The translations under genes and the position numbers were made by a program. Below, one piece after another: positions 1 through 15,165 of a stretch of 64,000 bases of DNA. Under the pieces are notes generated by a model that had not been told where the DNA came from, searched no databases, and saw only the letters and a program-made list of their open reading frames with translations. The first letter of the stretch is position 1, and the number at the start of each line of letters is the position of its first letter. This DNA is from Megalopta genalis. Taxonomy: Eukaryota > Arthropoda > Insecta > Hymenoptera > Halictidae. Location of the stretch: assembly GCF_051020955.1 (NCBI RefSeq), contig NW_027476345.1:1-64000 (forward strand), given 5' to 3'.

Positions 1-2879
1 AACACGTGACTGAGATTCAAATTCATGCGAAACACGTGATTAAGCTTCGAATTCATGCGAAACACATGATTTAGCATCAAATGCATACGAAACAAACGAG
101 TTAGCTTCAAATTCATTCGAAACACATGAATTAGCATCAAATATATGCGAAATACATGATTTAGCTTCAAATGCATACGAACCAATCGAGTTAGCTTCAA
201 ATTCATTCGAAACACATGATTAAGCTTCATATTGATGCTAGACACATGATATAGCTTCAAATTCATGCGAATCAAACGATTTATCTTAAAATTTATGCGA
301 AACACATGATTTAGTTTCGAATTCATGCGAAACTCATGAATTAGTTCCAATTCATGCGAGACATATGACATAGGTTCATATTCACGCGAAACAAACGATT
401 TAGCTTCAAATGCATACGAAACAAACGCTTTAGCTTAAAATTCATGCGAAACACATGATTTAGCTTCGAATTCATGCGATACGCATTATTTAGCTTCAAA
501 TCTATGCGAAAAACATGATTTTGCTTCAAATGCATACGAAACACATGATTTTGCTTCAAATTCATGCGAGACACATGATTTAGCATCGAATTCATGCTAA
601 ACACATTATTTAGCTTAAAATCTATGCGAAATACATGATGTACCTTCAACTGCATACGAAACAAACGCTTTAGCTTAAAATTCATGCAAAACACATGATT
701 TAGCTTCGAATTCATGCGATACACATTATTTAGCTTCGAATCTATGCGAAAAACATGATTTTGCTTCAAATGCATACAAAACACATGATTTTGCTTCAAA
801 TTCATGCGAGACCCATGATTTAGCATCGAAATCATGCTAAACACATTATTTACCTTAAAATCTATGCGAAATACATGATGTACCTTCAACTGCATACGAA
901 ACAAACGATTTGGCTTCAAATTCATTCGAAACACGTGATTTAGCTTCAAATTCATGCGTAACACGTGACTGAGATTCAAATTCATGCGAAACACGTGATT
1001 AAGCTTCGAATTCATGCGAAACACATGATTTAGCTTCAAATTCAAGCGAAACAAACGGTTTAGCTTAAAATTCATGCGAAAAACATGATTTTGCTTCGAA
1101 TTCATGCGAGAAACGTGATTTAGATTCAAATGCATACGAAACACATGATTTTGCTTCAAATTCATGCGAGACACAAGATTTAGCTTCAAATGCATACGAT
1201 TCGAACGATTTAGCTTCAAATTCATGCGTTACTCGTGACTAATCTTCAAATTCGTGCGTCACACATGATTCTGCTTCAAATGCATACGAAACAATCGAGT
1301 TAGCTTCAAATTCATTCGAAACACATGATTAAGCTTCATATTGATGCTAGACACATGATATAGCTTCAAATTCATGCGAATCAAACGATTTATCTTAAAA
1401 TTTATGCGAAACACATGATTTAGTTTCGAATTCATGCGAAACTCATGAATTAGTTCCAATTCATGCGAGACATATGATATAGGTTCATATTCACGCGAAA
1501 TAAACGATTTAGCTTCAAATGCATACGAAAGAAACGCTTTAGCTTAAAATTCATACGAAACAAACGATTTGGCTTCAAATTCATTCGAAACACGTGATTT
1601 AGCTTCAAATTCATGCGTTACACGTGAATGAGATTCAAATTCATGCGAAACACATGATTAAGCTTCGAATTCATGCGAAACACATGATTTAGCATCAAAT
1701 GCATACGAAACAAACGAGTTAGCTTCAAATTCATTCGAAACACATGAATTAGCTTCAAATCAATGCGAAATACATGATTTAGCTTCAAATGCATACGAAA
1801 CAATCGAGTTAGCTTCAAATTCATTCGAAACAAATGATTAAGCTTCATATTGATGCTAGACACATGATATAGCTCCAAATTCATGCGAATCAAACGATTT
1901 AAATTAAAATTCATGCGAAACACATGATTTAGTTTCGAATTCATGCGAAACACATGAATTATTTCCAATTCATGCGAGACATATGATATAGGTTCATATT
2001 CACGCGAAATAAACGATTTAGCTTCAAATGCATACGAAACAAACGCTTTAGCTTAAAATTCATGCGAAACACATGATTTAGCGTCGAATTCATGCGATAC
2101 GCATTATTTAGCTTCAAATCTATGCGAAATACATGATGTACCTTCAACTGCATACGAAACAAACGATTTGGCTTCAAACTCATTCGAAACACGTGATTTA
2201 GCTCCAAATTCATGCGTAACACGTGACTGAGATTCAAATTCATGCGAGACACAAGATTTAGCTTCGAATTCATGCGAATCACATGAATTAGTTTAAAATA
2301 CATGCGAAATATATGTTTTAGCTTCAAATGCATACGAAGCACATGATTTAGCTTCGAATTCATGCGACACACATGAATTAGCTTTAAATTCATACGAAAC
2401 ACATGATTTTGCTTCAAATTCATGCGAGACACAAGATTTTGTTTCAAATGCATACGATACGAACGATTTAGCTTCAAATTCATGCGTTACTCGTGACTGA
2501 TCTTCAAATTCGTGCGACACACATGATTCTGCTTCAAATGCATACGAAACAAACGAGTCAGCTTCAAATTGATTCGAAACAAATGAATTAGCATCAAATT
2601 CATGCGAGACACATGCTATAGCTTCATATTCATGCGAAATAAACGATTTAGTTTAAAGTTGACGCGAAACACATGATTCAGCTTCGAATTCATGCGAAAC
2701 ACAATATTTAGCTTCACATCTATGCGAAATACGTGATTTTGCTTCAAATGCATACGAAACAAATGATTTTGCTTCAAATGCATACGAAACACATGATTTT
2801 GCTTCAAATTCATGCGAGACACATGATTTAGCATCGAAATCATGCTAAACACATTATTTACCTTAAAATCTATGCGAAA

Positions 2880-3942
2880 TACATGATGTACCTTCAACTG
2901 CATACGAAACAAACGATTTGGCTTCAAATTCATTCGAAACACGTGATTTAGCTTCAAATTCATGCGTTACACGTGACTGAGATTCAAATTCATGCGAAAC
3001 ACATGATTAAGCTTCGAATTCATGCGAAACACATGACTTAGCATCAAATGCATACGAAAAAAACGAGTTAGCTTCAAATTCATTCGAAACACATGAATTA
3101 GCTTCAAATCAATGCGAAATACATGATTTATCTTCAAATGCATACGAAACAATCGAGTTAGCTTCAAATTCATTCGAAACAAATGATTAAGCTTCATATT
3201 GATGCTAGACACATGATATAGCTTCAAATTCATGCGAATCAAACGATTTAAATTAAAATTCATGCGAAACACATGATTTAGTTTCGAATTCATGCGAAAC
3301 ACATGAATTATTTCCAATTCATGCGAGACATATGATATAGGTTCATATTCTCGCGAAATAAACGATTTAGCTTCAGATGCATACGAAACAAACGCTTTAG
3401 CTTAAAATTCATGCAAAACACATGATTTAGCTTCGAATTCATGCGATACACATTATTTAGCTTCGAATCTATGCGAAAAACATGATTTTGCTTCAAATGC
3501 ATACAAAACACATGATTTTGCTTCAAATTCATGCGAGACCCATGATTTAGCATCGAAATCATGCTAAACACATTATTTACCTTAAAATCTATGCGAAATA
3601 CATGATGTACCTTCAACTGCATACGAAACATACGATTTGGCTTCAAATTCATTCGAAACACGTGATTTAGCTTCAAATTCATGCGTAACACGTGACTGAG
3701 ATTCAAATTCATGCGAAACACGTGATTAAGCTTCGAATTCATGCGAAACACATGATTTAGCTTCAAATCTATGCGTAATACATGATTTATCTTCAAATGC
3801 ATTCGAAACAAACAATTTAGCTTAAAATTCATGCGTAACACATGATTTAGCTTCGAATTCGTGCGAAACACATAATTCAGCTTCAAATTTATGCGTAATA
3901 CATGATTTATCTTCAAATGCATACGAAACAAACGATTTAGCC
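2880..3942. repeat. long-range satellite duplication (9.77 kb apart), left copy
   Basis: This block matches 12,648-13,710 at a constant offset of about 9768 bp, including the private variants ATTCTCGCGAAATAAACG and TTCAGATGCATACG. The match is lost after 3942, where the left copy has GCCTCAAATTGCTGCG and the right copy does not. Confidence 0.8.
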
Positions 3943-5464
3943 TCAAATTGCTGCGAAACACATGAATTAGCATCAAGTTCATGCGAGACACATGCTATAG
4001 CTTCATATTCATGCGATACAAACGATTTAGCTTAAAGCTCATGCGAAATTCATGATTCAGCTTCGAATTCATGCGAAACACAATATTTAGCTTCAAATCT
4101 ATGCGAAATACATAATTTTCCTTCAACTGCATACGGAACAAACGATTTAGCTTCAAATTCATTCGAAACACATGAATTAGCATCAAATATATGCGAAATA
4201 CATGATTTAGCTTCAAATGCATACGAAACAATCGAGTTAGCTTAAAATTCATGCGAAACACATGATTTAGTTTCGAATTCATGCGATACGCATTATTTAG
4301 CTTCAAATCTATGCGAAAAACATGATTTTGCTTCAAATGCATACGAAACACATGATTTTGCTTCAAATTCATGCGAGACACATGATTTAGCATCGAATTC
4401 ATGCTAAACACATTATTTAGCTTAAAATCTATGCAAAATACATGATGTACCTTAAACTGCATACGAAACAAACGATTTGGCTTCAAATTCATGCGAAACA
4501 CGTGATTTAGCTTCAAATTCATGCGTAACACGTGACTGAGATTCAAATTCATGCGAAACACGTGATTAAGCTTCGAATTCATGCGAAACACATGATTTAG
4601 CTTCAAATTCAAGCGAAACAAACGGTTTAGCTTAAAATTCATGCGAAAAACATGATTTAGCTTCGAATTCATGCGAGACACGTGATTTAGATTCAAATGC
4701 ATACGAAACACATGATTTTGCTTCAAATTCATGCGAGACACAAGATTTAGCTTCGTATTCATGCGAAACATGAATTAGTTTCAAATACATGCGATATATA
4801 TGATTTAGCTTCAAATGCATACGAAGCACATGATTTAGCTTCGAATTCATGCAAAACACATGATTTAGCTTCGAATTCATGCGATACACATTATTTAGCT
4901 TCAAATCTATGCGAAAAACATGATTTTGCTTCAAATGCATACGAAACACATGATTTTGCTTCAAATTCATGCGAGACACATGATTTAGCATCGAATTCAT
5001 GCTAAACACATTATTTAGCATAAAATCTATGCGAAATACATGATGTACCTTCAACTGCATACGAAACAAACGATTTGGCTTCAAATTCATTCGAAACACG
5101 TGATTTAGCTTCAAATTCATGCGTAACACGTGACTGAGATTCAAATTCATGCGAAACACGTGACTAAGCTTCGAATTCATGCGAAACACATGATTTAGCA
5201 TCAAATGCATACGAAACAAACGAGTTAGCTTCAAATTCATTCGAAACACATGAATTAGCATCAAATATATGCGAAATACATGATTTAGCTTCAAATGCAT
5301 ACGAAACAATCGAGTAAGCTTCAAATTCATTCGAAACACATGATTAAGCTTCACATTGATGCTAGACACATGATATAGCTTCAAATTCATGCGAATCAAA
5401 CGATTTATTTTAAAATTTATGCGAAACACATGATTTAGTTTCGAATTCATGCGTAACTCATGAA

Positions 5465-6213
5465 TTAGTTCCAATTCATGCGAGACATATGATATAGGTT
5501 CATATTCACGCGAAACAAACGATTTAGCTTCAAATGCATACGACACAAACGCTTTAGCTTAAAATTCATGCGAAACACATGATTTAGCTTCAAATCTATG
5601 CGTAATACATGATTTATCTTCAAATGCATTCGAAACAAACAATTTAGCTTAAAATTCATGCGTAACACATGATTTAGCTTCGAATTCGTGCGAAACACAT
5701 AATTCAGCTTCAAATTTATGCGTAATACATGATTTATCTTCAAATGCATACGAAACAAACGATTTAGCCTCAAATTGCTGCGAAACACATGAATTAGCAT
5801 CAAGTTCATGCGAGATACATGCTATAGCTTCATATTCATGCGATACAAACGATTTAGCTTAAAGCTCATGCGAAATTCATGATTCAGCTTCGAATTCATG
5901 CGAAACACAATATTTAGCTTCAAATCTATGCGAAATACATAATTTTCCTTCAACTGCATACGGAACAAACGATTTAGCTTCAAATTCATTCGAAACACAT
6001 GAATTAGCATCAAATATATGCGAAATACATGATTTAGCTTCAAATGCATACGAAACAATCGAGTTAGCTTCAAATTCATTCGAAACACATGATTAAGCTT
6101 CATATTGATGTTAGACACATGATATAGCTTCAAATTCATGCGAATCAAACGATTTATCTTAAAATTTATGCGAAACACATGATTTAGTTTCGAATTCATG
6201 CGTAACTCATGAA
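5465..6213. repeat. 749-bp higher-order repeat, copy A
   Basis: This block of about 25 satellite units is followed directly by a near-identical copy offset by exactly 749 bp, not 750, because one unit is 29 bp long. The shared landmarks are the 29-bp unit with TTCCAATTCATGCGAG, the sequence GATATAGGTTCATATTC, and a unit with AAATTGCTGCG. Confidence 0.85.
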
Positions 6214-6962
6214 TTAGTTCCAATTCATGCGAGACATATGATATAGGTTCATATTCACGCGAAACAAACGATTTAGCTTCAAATGCATACGACACAAACG
6301 CTTTAGCTTAAAATTCATGCGAAACACATGATTTAGCTTCAAATCTATGCGTAATACATGATTTATCTTCAAATGCATTCGAAACAAACAATTTAGCTTA
6401 AAATTCATGCGTAACACATGATTTAGCTTCGAATTCGTGCGAAACACATAATTCAGCTTCAAATTTATGCGTAATACATGATTTATCTTCAAATGCATAC
6501 GAAACAAACGATTTAGCCTCAAATTGCTGCGAAACACATGAATTAGCATCAAGTTCATGCGAGACACATGCTATAGCTTCATATTCATGCGATACAAACG
6601 ATTTAGCTTAAAGCTCATGCGAAATTCATGATTCAGCTTCGAATTCATGCGAAACACAATATTTAGCTTCAAATCTATGCGAAATACATAATTTTCCTTC
6701 AACTGCATACGGAACAAACGATTTAGCTTCAAATTCATTCGAAACACATGAATTAGCATCAAATATATGCGAAATACATGATTTAGCTTCAAATGCATAC
6801 GAAACAATCGAGTTAGCTTCAAATTCATTCGAAACACATGATTAAGCTTCATATTGATGCTAGACACATGATATAGCTTCAAATTCATGCGAATCAAACG
6901 ATTTATCTTAAAATTTATGCGAAACACATGATTTAGTTTCGAATTCATGCGAAACACATGAA
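6214..6962. repeat. 749-bp higher-order repeat, copy B
   Basis: Tandem partner of the block at 5465-6213 with very few differences. A third copy of much of it lies at 11,398 to about 12,180, offset 5184 bp from copy B, so the block has been both tandemly and distantly duplicated. Confidence 0.85.
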
Positions 6963-8285
6963 TTAGTTCCAATTCATGCGAGACATATGATATTAGTTCA
7001 TATTCACGCGAAACAAACGACTTAGCTTCAAATGCATACGAAACAAACGCTTTAGCTTAAAATTCATGCGAAACACATGATTTAGTTTCGAATTCATGCG
7101 ATACGCATTATTTAGCTTCAAATCTATGCGAGAAACATGATTTTGCTTCAAATGCATACGAAACACATGATTTTGCTTCAAATTCATGCGAGACACATGA
7201 TTTAGCATCGAATTCATGCTAAACACATTATTTAGCTTAAAATCTATGCAAAATACATGATGTACCTTAAACTGCATACGAAACAAACGATTTGGCTACA
7301 AATTCATGCGAAACACGTGATTTAGCTTCAAATTCATGCGTAACACGTGACTGAGATTCAAATTCATGCGAAACACGTGATTAAGCTTCGAATTCATGCG
7401 AAACACATGATTTAGCTTCAAATTCAAGCGAAACAAACGGTTTAGCTTAAAATTCATGCGAAAAACATGATTTAGCTTCGAATTCATGCGAGACACGTGA
7501 TTTAGATTCAAATGCATACGAAACACATGATTTTGTTTCAAATTCATGCGAGACACAAGATTTAGCTTCGTATTCATGCGAAACATGAATTAGTTTCAAA
7601 TACATGCGATATATATGTTTTAGCTTCAAATGCATACGAAGCACATGATTTAGCTTCGAATTCATGCGAAACACATGAATTAGCTTTAAATTCATACGAT
7701 ACACATTATTTAGCTTCAAATCTATGCGGAATACATGATTTTGCTTCAAATGCATACGAAACACATGATTTTGCTTCAAATTCATGCGAGACACAAGATT
7801 TAGTTTCAAATGCATACGATACGAACGATTTAGCTTCAAATTCATGCGTTACACGTGACTGATCTTCAAATTCGTGCGACACACATGATTCTGCTTCAAA
7901 TGCATACGAAACAAACGAGTCAGCTTCAAATAGATTCGAAACAAATGAATTAGCATCAAATTCATGCGAGACATATGCTATAGCTTCATATTCATGCGAA
8001 ATAAACGATTTAGTTTAAAGTTGATGCGAAACACATGATTCAGCTTCGAATTCATGCGAAACACAATATTTAGCTTCACATCTACGCGAAATACGTGATT
8101 TTGCTTCAAATGCATACGAAACACATGATTTTGCTTCAAATTCATGCGAGACACATGATTTAGCATCGAATTCATGCTAAACACATTATTTAGCTTAAAA
8201 TCTATGCGAAATACATGATGTACCTTCAACTGCATACGAAACAAACGATTTGGCTTCAAATTCATGCGAAACACGTGAATTAGCT

Positions 8286-9050
8286 TCATATTCATGCTAC
8301 ACGCGTGATATAGCTTCAAATTCATGCGAAATAAATGTTTTACCTTCAAATGCATACGAAGCACATGATTTAGCTTCGAATTCATTGCAAAACACATTAT
8401 TTAAATTCAAATCTATGCGAAATACATGATTTTGCTTCAAATGCATACGAAACAAACGCTTTAGCTTCAAATTCATTCAAACACATGAATCAGCTTCAAA
8501 TTCATGCAAAACACATGATTTAGCTTCAAATTCAAGCGAAACAAACGGTTTAGCTTAAAATTCATGCGAAAAACATGATTTAGCTTCGAATACATGCGAG
8601 ACACGTGATTTAGATTGAAATGCATACGAAACACACGATTGTGTTCAAATCCATGCGAGACACAAGATTTAGCTTCGAATTCATGCGAAACACATGATTA
8701 AGCTTCATATTGATGCTACACACATGATATAGCTTCAAATTCATGCGAATGAAACGATTTATCTTAAAATTTATGCGAAACACATGATTTAGTTTCGAAT
8801 TCATGCGAAACACATGAATTAGTTCCAATTCATGCGAGACATATGATATAGGTTCATATTCACGCGAAACAAACGATTTAGCTTCAAATGCATACGAAAC
8901 AAACGCTTTAGCTTAAAATTCAAGCGAAACACATGATTTAGCTTCGAATTCATGCGATACACATTATTTAGCTTCAAATCTATGCGAAAAACATGATTTT
9001 GCTTCAAATGCATACGAAACACATGATTTTGCTTCAAATTCATGCGAGAC
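8286..9050. repeat. long-range satellite duplication (6.1 kb apart), left copy
   Basis: Matches 14,401-15,165 at a constant offset of 6115 bp. Both copies carry the rare 31-bp variant GAATTCATTGCAAAACAC and the unit GCTACACGCGTGATATAG. Both lose similarity to each other outside these limits. Confidence 0.8.
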
Positions 9051-11397
9051 ACAAGATTTAGCTTTAAATTCATGCGTAACACGTGACTGAGATTCAAATT
9101 CATGCGAAACACATGATTAAGCTTCGAATTCATGCGAAACACATGATTTAGCAGCAAATGCATACGAAACAAACGAGTTAGCTACAAATTCATTCGAAAC
9201 ACATGAATTAGCTTCAAATCATTGCGAAATACATGATTCAGCTTCAAATGCATACGAAAGAATCGAGTTAGCTTCAAATTCATTCGAAACGAATGATTAA
9301 GTTTGATATTGATGCTAGACACATGATATAGCTTCAAATTCATGCGAATCAAACGATTTATCTTAAAATTCATGCGAAACACATGATTTAGTTTCGAATT
9401 CATGTGAAACACATGAATTAGTTCCAATTCATGCGAGACATATGATATAGGTTCATATTCACGCGAAACAAACGATTTAGCTTCAAATGCATACGAAACA
9501 AACGCTTTAGTTTAAAATTCATGCAAGACACATGATTTAGCTTCGAATTCATGCGATACACATTATTTAGCTTCAAATCTATGCGAAAAACATGATTTTG
9601 CTTCAAATGCATACGAAACACATAATTTTGCTTCAAATTCATGCGAGACACATGATTTAGCATCGAATTCATGCTAAACACATTATTTAGCTTAAAATCT
9701 CTTCGAAATACATGATGTACCTTCAACTGCATACGAAACAAACGATTTGGCTTCAAATTCATTCGAAACACGTGATTTAGCTACAAATTCATGCGTAACA
9801 CGTGACTGAGATTCAAATTCATGCGAAACACGTGATTAAGCTTCGAATTCATGCGAAACACATGATTTAGCATCAAATGCATACGAAACAAACGAGTTAG
9901 CTTCAAATTCATTCGAAACACATGAATTAGCATCAAATATATGCGAAGTAAATGTTTTACCTTCAAATGCATACGAAACAAATTCATTCGAAGCTACAAA
10001 TTCATTCGAAACACATGAATTAGCTTCAAATTCATGCGAGACATATGATATAGCTTCATATTCATGCGAAATAAACGATTTAGCTTAAAATTCAGGCGAC
10101 ACACATGATTCTGTTTCGAATTCATGCGCAACACAATATTTAGCTTCGAATCTATGCGATATACATGATTTAGCTTCAAATGCATTCGAAACAAACGATT
10201 TAGCTTAAAATTCATGCGAAACAAACGATGTAGCTTCAAATTTATTCGAAACACATGAATTAGATTCAAATTCTCGCGAGTCACATTATTTAGCTTGAAA
10301 TGTATGGGAAATACATGATTTAGCTTCAAATGCATACGTAACAAACGATTTAGCTACAAATTGATTCGAAACTCACGATTAGCTTCGAATTCATGCGAAA
10401 TACGCGACTTAGCTTCAAATTCATGCGAGACGCATTATTCAGCTTCGAATTCATGCGAAACACATGATTAAGCTTCGAATTCATGCGAAATACATGATTT
10501 AGCTTCAAATGCATACGAAACAATCGAGTTAGCTTCAAACTCATTCGAAACGAATGAATAAGTTTCATATTGATGCTAGACACATGATATAGCTTCAAAT
10601 TCATGCGAATCAAACGATTTATCTTAAAATTCATGCGAAACACGTGATTTAGTTTCGAATTCATGCGAAACACATGAATTAGTTCCAATTCATGCGAGAC
10701 ATATGATATAGGTTCATATTCACGCGAAACAAACGATTTAGCTGCAAATGCATACGAAACAAACGCTTTAGCTTAAAATTCATGCGAAACACATGATTTA
10801 GCTTCGAATTCATGCGATACGCATTATTTAGCTTCAAATCTATGCGAAAAACATGATTTTGCTTCAAATGCACACGAAACACATGATTTTGCTTCAAATT
10901 CATGCGAGACACATGATTTAGCATCGAGTTCATGCTAAACACATTATTTAGCTTAAAATCTATGCGAAATACATGATGTACCTTCAACTGCATACGAAAC
11001 AAACGATTTGGCTTCAAATTCATTCGAAACACGTGATTTAGCTTCAAATTCATGCGTAACACGTGACTGAGATTCAAATTCATGCGAAGCACGTGATTAA
11101 GCTTCGAATTCATGCGAAACACATGATTTAGCATCAAATGCATACGAAACAAACGAGTTAGGTTCAAATTCATTCGAAACACATGAATTAGCATCAAATA
11201 TATGCGAAATACATGATTTAGCTTCAAATGCATACGAACCAATCGAGTTAGCTTCAAATTCATTCGAAACACATGATTAAGCTTCATATTGATGCTAGAC
11301 ACATGATATAGCTTCAAATTCATGCGAATCAAACGATTTATCTTAAAATTTATGCGAAACACATGATTTAGTTTCGAATTCATGCGAAACTCATGAA

Positions 11398-12180
11398 TTA
11401 GTTCCAATTCATGCGAGACATATGACATAGGTTCATATTCACGCGTAACAAACGATTTAGCTTCAAATGCATACGACACAAACGCTTTAGCTTAAAATTC
11501 ATGCGAAACACATGATTTAGCTTCAAATCTATGCGTAATACATGATTTATCTTCAAATGCATTCGAAACAAACAATTTAGCTTAAAATTCATGCGTAACA
11601 CATGATTTAGCTTCGAATTCGTGCGAAACACATAATTCAGCTTCAAATTTATGCGTAATACATGATTTATCTTCAAATGCATACGAAACAAACGATTTAG
11701 CCTCAAATTGCTGCGAAACACATGAATTAGCATCAAGTTCATGCGAGACACATGCTATAGCTTCATATTCATGCGATACAAACGATTTAGCTTAAAGCTC
11801 ATGCGAAATTCATGATTCAGCTTCGAATTCATGCGAAACACAATATTTAGCTTCAAATCTATGCGAAATACATAATTTTCCTTCAACTGCATACGGAACA
11901 AACGATTTAGCTTCAAATACATTCGAAACACATGAATTAGCATCAAATATATGCGAAATACATGATTTAGCTTCAAATGCATACGAAACAATCGAGTTAG
12001 CTTCAAATTCATTCGAAACACATGATTAAGCTTCATATTGATGCTAGACACATGATATAGCTTCAAATTCATGCGAATCAAACGATTTATCTTAAAATTT
12101 ATGCGAAACACATGATTTAGTTTCGAATTCATGCGAAACACATGATTTAGTTTCGAATTCATGCGAAACACATGAATTAG
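11398..12180. repeat. 749-bp higher-order repeat, distant copy C
   Basis: Matches 6214-6962 almost base for base over its first part. It carries one extra 30-bp unit near 12,121-12,150, where the same GTTTCGAATTCATGCG unit occurs twice in a row, a recent single-unit slippage event. Confidence 0.75.
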
Positions 12181-12647
12181 TTCCAATTCATGCGAGACGT
12201 ATGATATTAGTTCATATTCACGCGAAACAAACGACTTAGCTTCAAATGCATACGAAACAAACGCTTTAGCTTAAAATTCATGCGAAACACATGATTTAGC
12301 TTCAAATCTATGCGTAATACATGATTTATCTTCAAATGCATTCGAAACAAACAATTTAGCTTAAAATTCATGCGAAACACAATATTTAGCTTCACATCTA
12401 TGCGAAATACATGATTTAGCTTCAAATGCATACGGAACAAACGATTAAGCTTTAAATTCAATCGAAACACATGTATTAGCTTCAAATTCATGTGAGACCC
12501 AATATTGAGCTTCAAATCTATGCGAAATACGTGATTTTGCTTCAAATGCATGCGAAACACATGATTTTGCTTCAAATTCATGCGAGACACATGATTTAGC
12601 ATCGAATTTATGCTAAACACATTATTTAGCTTAAAATCTATGCGAAA

Positions 12648-13710
12648 TACATGATGTACCTTCAACTGCATACGAAACAAACGATTTGGCTTCAAATTCA
12701 TTCGAAACACGTGATTTAGCTACAAATTCATGCGTTACACGTGACTGAGATTCAAATTCATGCGAAACACATGATTAAGCTTCGAATTCATGCGAAACAC
12801 ATGATTTAGCATCAAATGCATACGAAAAAAACGAGATAGCTTCAAATTCATTCGAAACACATGAATTAGCTTCAAATCAATGCGAAATACATGATTTATC
12901 TTCAAATGCATACGAAACAATCGAGTTAGCTTCAAATTCATTCGAAACAAATGATTAAGCTTCATATTGATGCTAGACACATGATATAGCTTCAAATTCA
13001 TGCGAATCAAACGATTTAAATTAAAATTCATACGAAACACATGATTTAGTTTCGAATTCATGCGAAACACATGAATTATTTCCAATTCATGCGAGACATA
13101 TGATATAGGTTCATATTCTCGCGAAATAAACGATTTAGCTTCAGATGCATACGAAACAAACGCTTTAGCTTAAAATTCATGCAAAACACATGATTTAGCT
13201 TCGAATTCATGCGATACACATTATTTAGCTTCGAATCTATGCGAAAAACATGATTTTGCTTCAAATGCATACAAAACACATGATTTTGCTTCAAATTCAT
13301 GCGAGACCCATGATTTAGCATCGAAATCATGCTAAACACATTATTTACCTTAAAATCTATGCGAAATACATGATGTACCTTCAACTGCATACGAAACATA
13401 CGATTTGGCTTCAAATTCATTCGAAACACGTGATTTAGCTTCAAATTCATGCGTAACACGTGACTGAGATTCAAATTCATGCGAAACACGTGATTAAGCT
13501 TCGAATTCATGCGAAACACATGATTTAGCTTCAAATCTATGCGTAATACATGATTTATCTTCAAATGCATTCGAAACAAACAATTTAGCTTAAAATTCAT
13601 GCGTAACACATGATTTAGCTTCGAATTCGTGCGAAACACATAATTCAGCTTCAAATTTATGCGTAATACATGATTTATCTTCAAATGCATACGAAACAAA
13701 CGATTTAGCT
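12648..13710. repeat. long-range satellite duplication (9.77 kb apart), right copy
   Basis: Partner of 2880-3942. It lies within the stretch containing the longest open frame of the satellite (minus strand, 13,076-14,512). Confidence 0.8.
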
Positions 13711-14400
13711 TCGAATTCATGCGAAACACGTAACTGAGCTTCAAGTTTATGCGGGACACATGATTTAGCTTCAAATGCATACGAAACAATCGAGTTAGTT
13801 TCAAATTCATGCGAAACACATGATTCAGCTTTAAATCTATGCGTAATACATGATTTATCTTCAAATGCATTCGAAACAAACGATTTTGCTTAAAATTCAT
13901 GCGTAACACATGATTTAGGTTCGACTTCTTTCGAAACACATTATTTAGCTTCAAATCTATGCGAAATACATGATTTAACTTGAAGTGCATACGAAACACA
14001 CTAGATAGCTTCAAATTCATACGAAACATATGAATTAGGTTCAAATTCAAGCGAGACAAATGAGTTAGTTTCAAATTCATGAAAAACAAATGAATTATCT
14101 TAAAATTCATGCGAAACAGATGATTTAGCTTCGAATTCGTGCGGAACACATGATTTAGCATCGAATTCATGCTTAACACATTATTTAGCTTCAAATCCAT
14201 GCGAAATACATTATTTGCCTTCAACTGCATACGAAACAAACAATTCAGCTTTAAATTCATTCGAAACACATGAATTAGCTTCAAATTCATGTTGGACCCA
14301 ATATTTAGCTTAAAATCTATGCGAAATACATGAGCTAGCTTAAAATCCATGCGAAATACGTGACTGAGCTTCAAATTCATTCGAAACACATGAATTAGCT

Positions 14401-15165
14401 TCATATTCATGCTACACGCGTGATATAGCTTCAAATTCATGCGAAATAAATGTTTTACCTTCAAATGCATACGAAGCACATGATTTAGCTTCGAATTCAT
14501 TGCAAAACACATTATTTAAATTCTAATCTATGCGAAATACATGATTTTGCTTCAAATGCATACGAAACAAACGCTTTAGCTTCAAATTCATTCAAACACA
14601 TGAATCAGCTTAAAATTCATGCAAAACACATGATTTAGCTTCAAATTCAAGCGAAACAAACTGTTTAGCTTAAAATTCATGCGAAAAACATGATTTAGCT
14701 TCGAATACATGCGAGACACGTGATTTAGATTGAAATGCATACGAAACACATGATTGTGTTCAAATTCATGCGAGACACAAGATTTAGCTTCGAATTCATG
14801 CGAAACACATGATTAAGCTTCATATTGATGCTACACACATGATATAGCTTCAAATTCATGCGAATCAAACGATTTATCTTAAAATTTATGCGAAACACAC
14901 GATTTAGTTTCGAATTCATGCGAAACACATGAATTAGTTCCAATTCATGCGAGACATATGATATAGGTTCATATTCACGCGAAACAAACGATTTAGCTTC
15001 AAATGGATACGAAACAAACGCTTTAGCTTAAAATTCATGCGAAACACATGATTTAGCTTCGAATTCATGCGATACACATTATTTAGCTTCAAATCTATGC
15101 AAAAAACATGATTTTGCTTCAAATGCATACGAAACACATGATTTTGCTACAAATTCATGCGAGAC
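14401..15165. repeat. long-range satellite duplication (6.1 kb apart), right copy
   Basis: Partner of 8286-9050. A few point differences separate the two, including one in the unit near 14,659-14,665. Confidence 0.8.
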
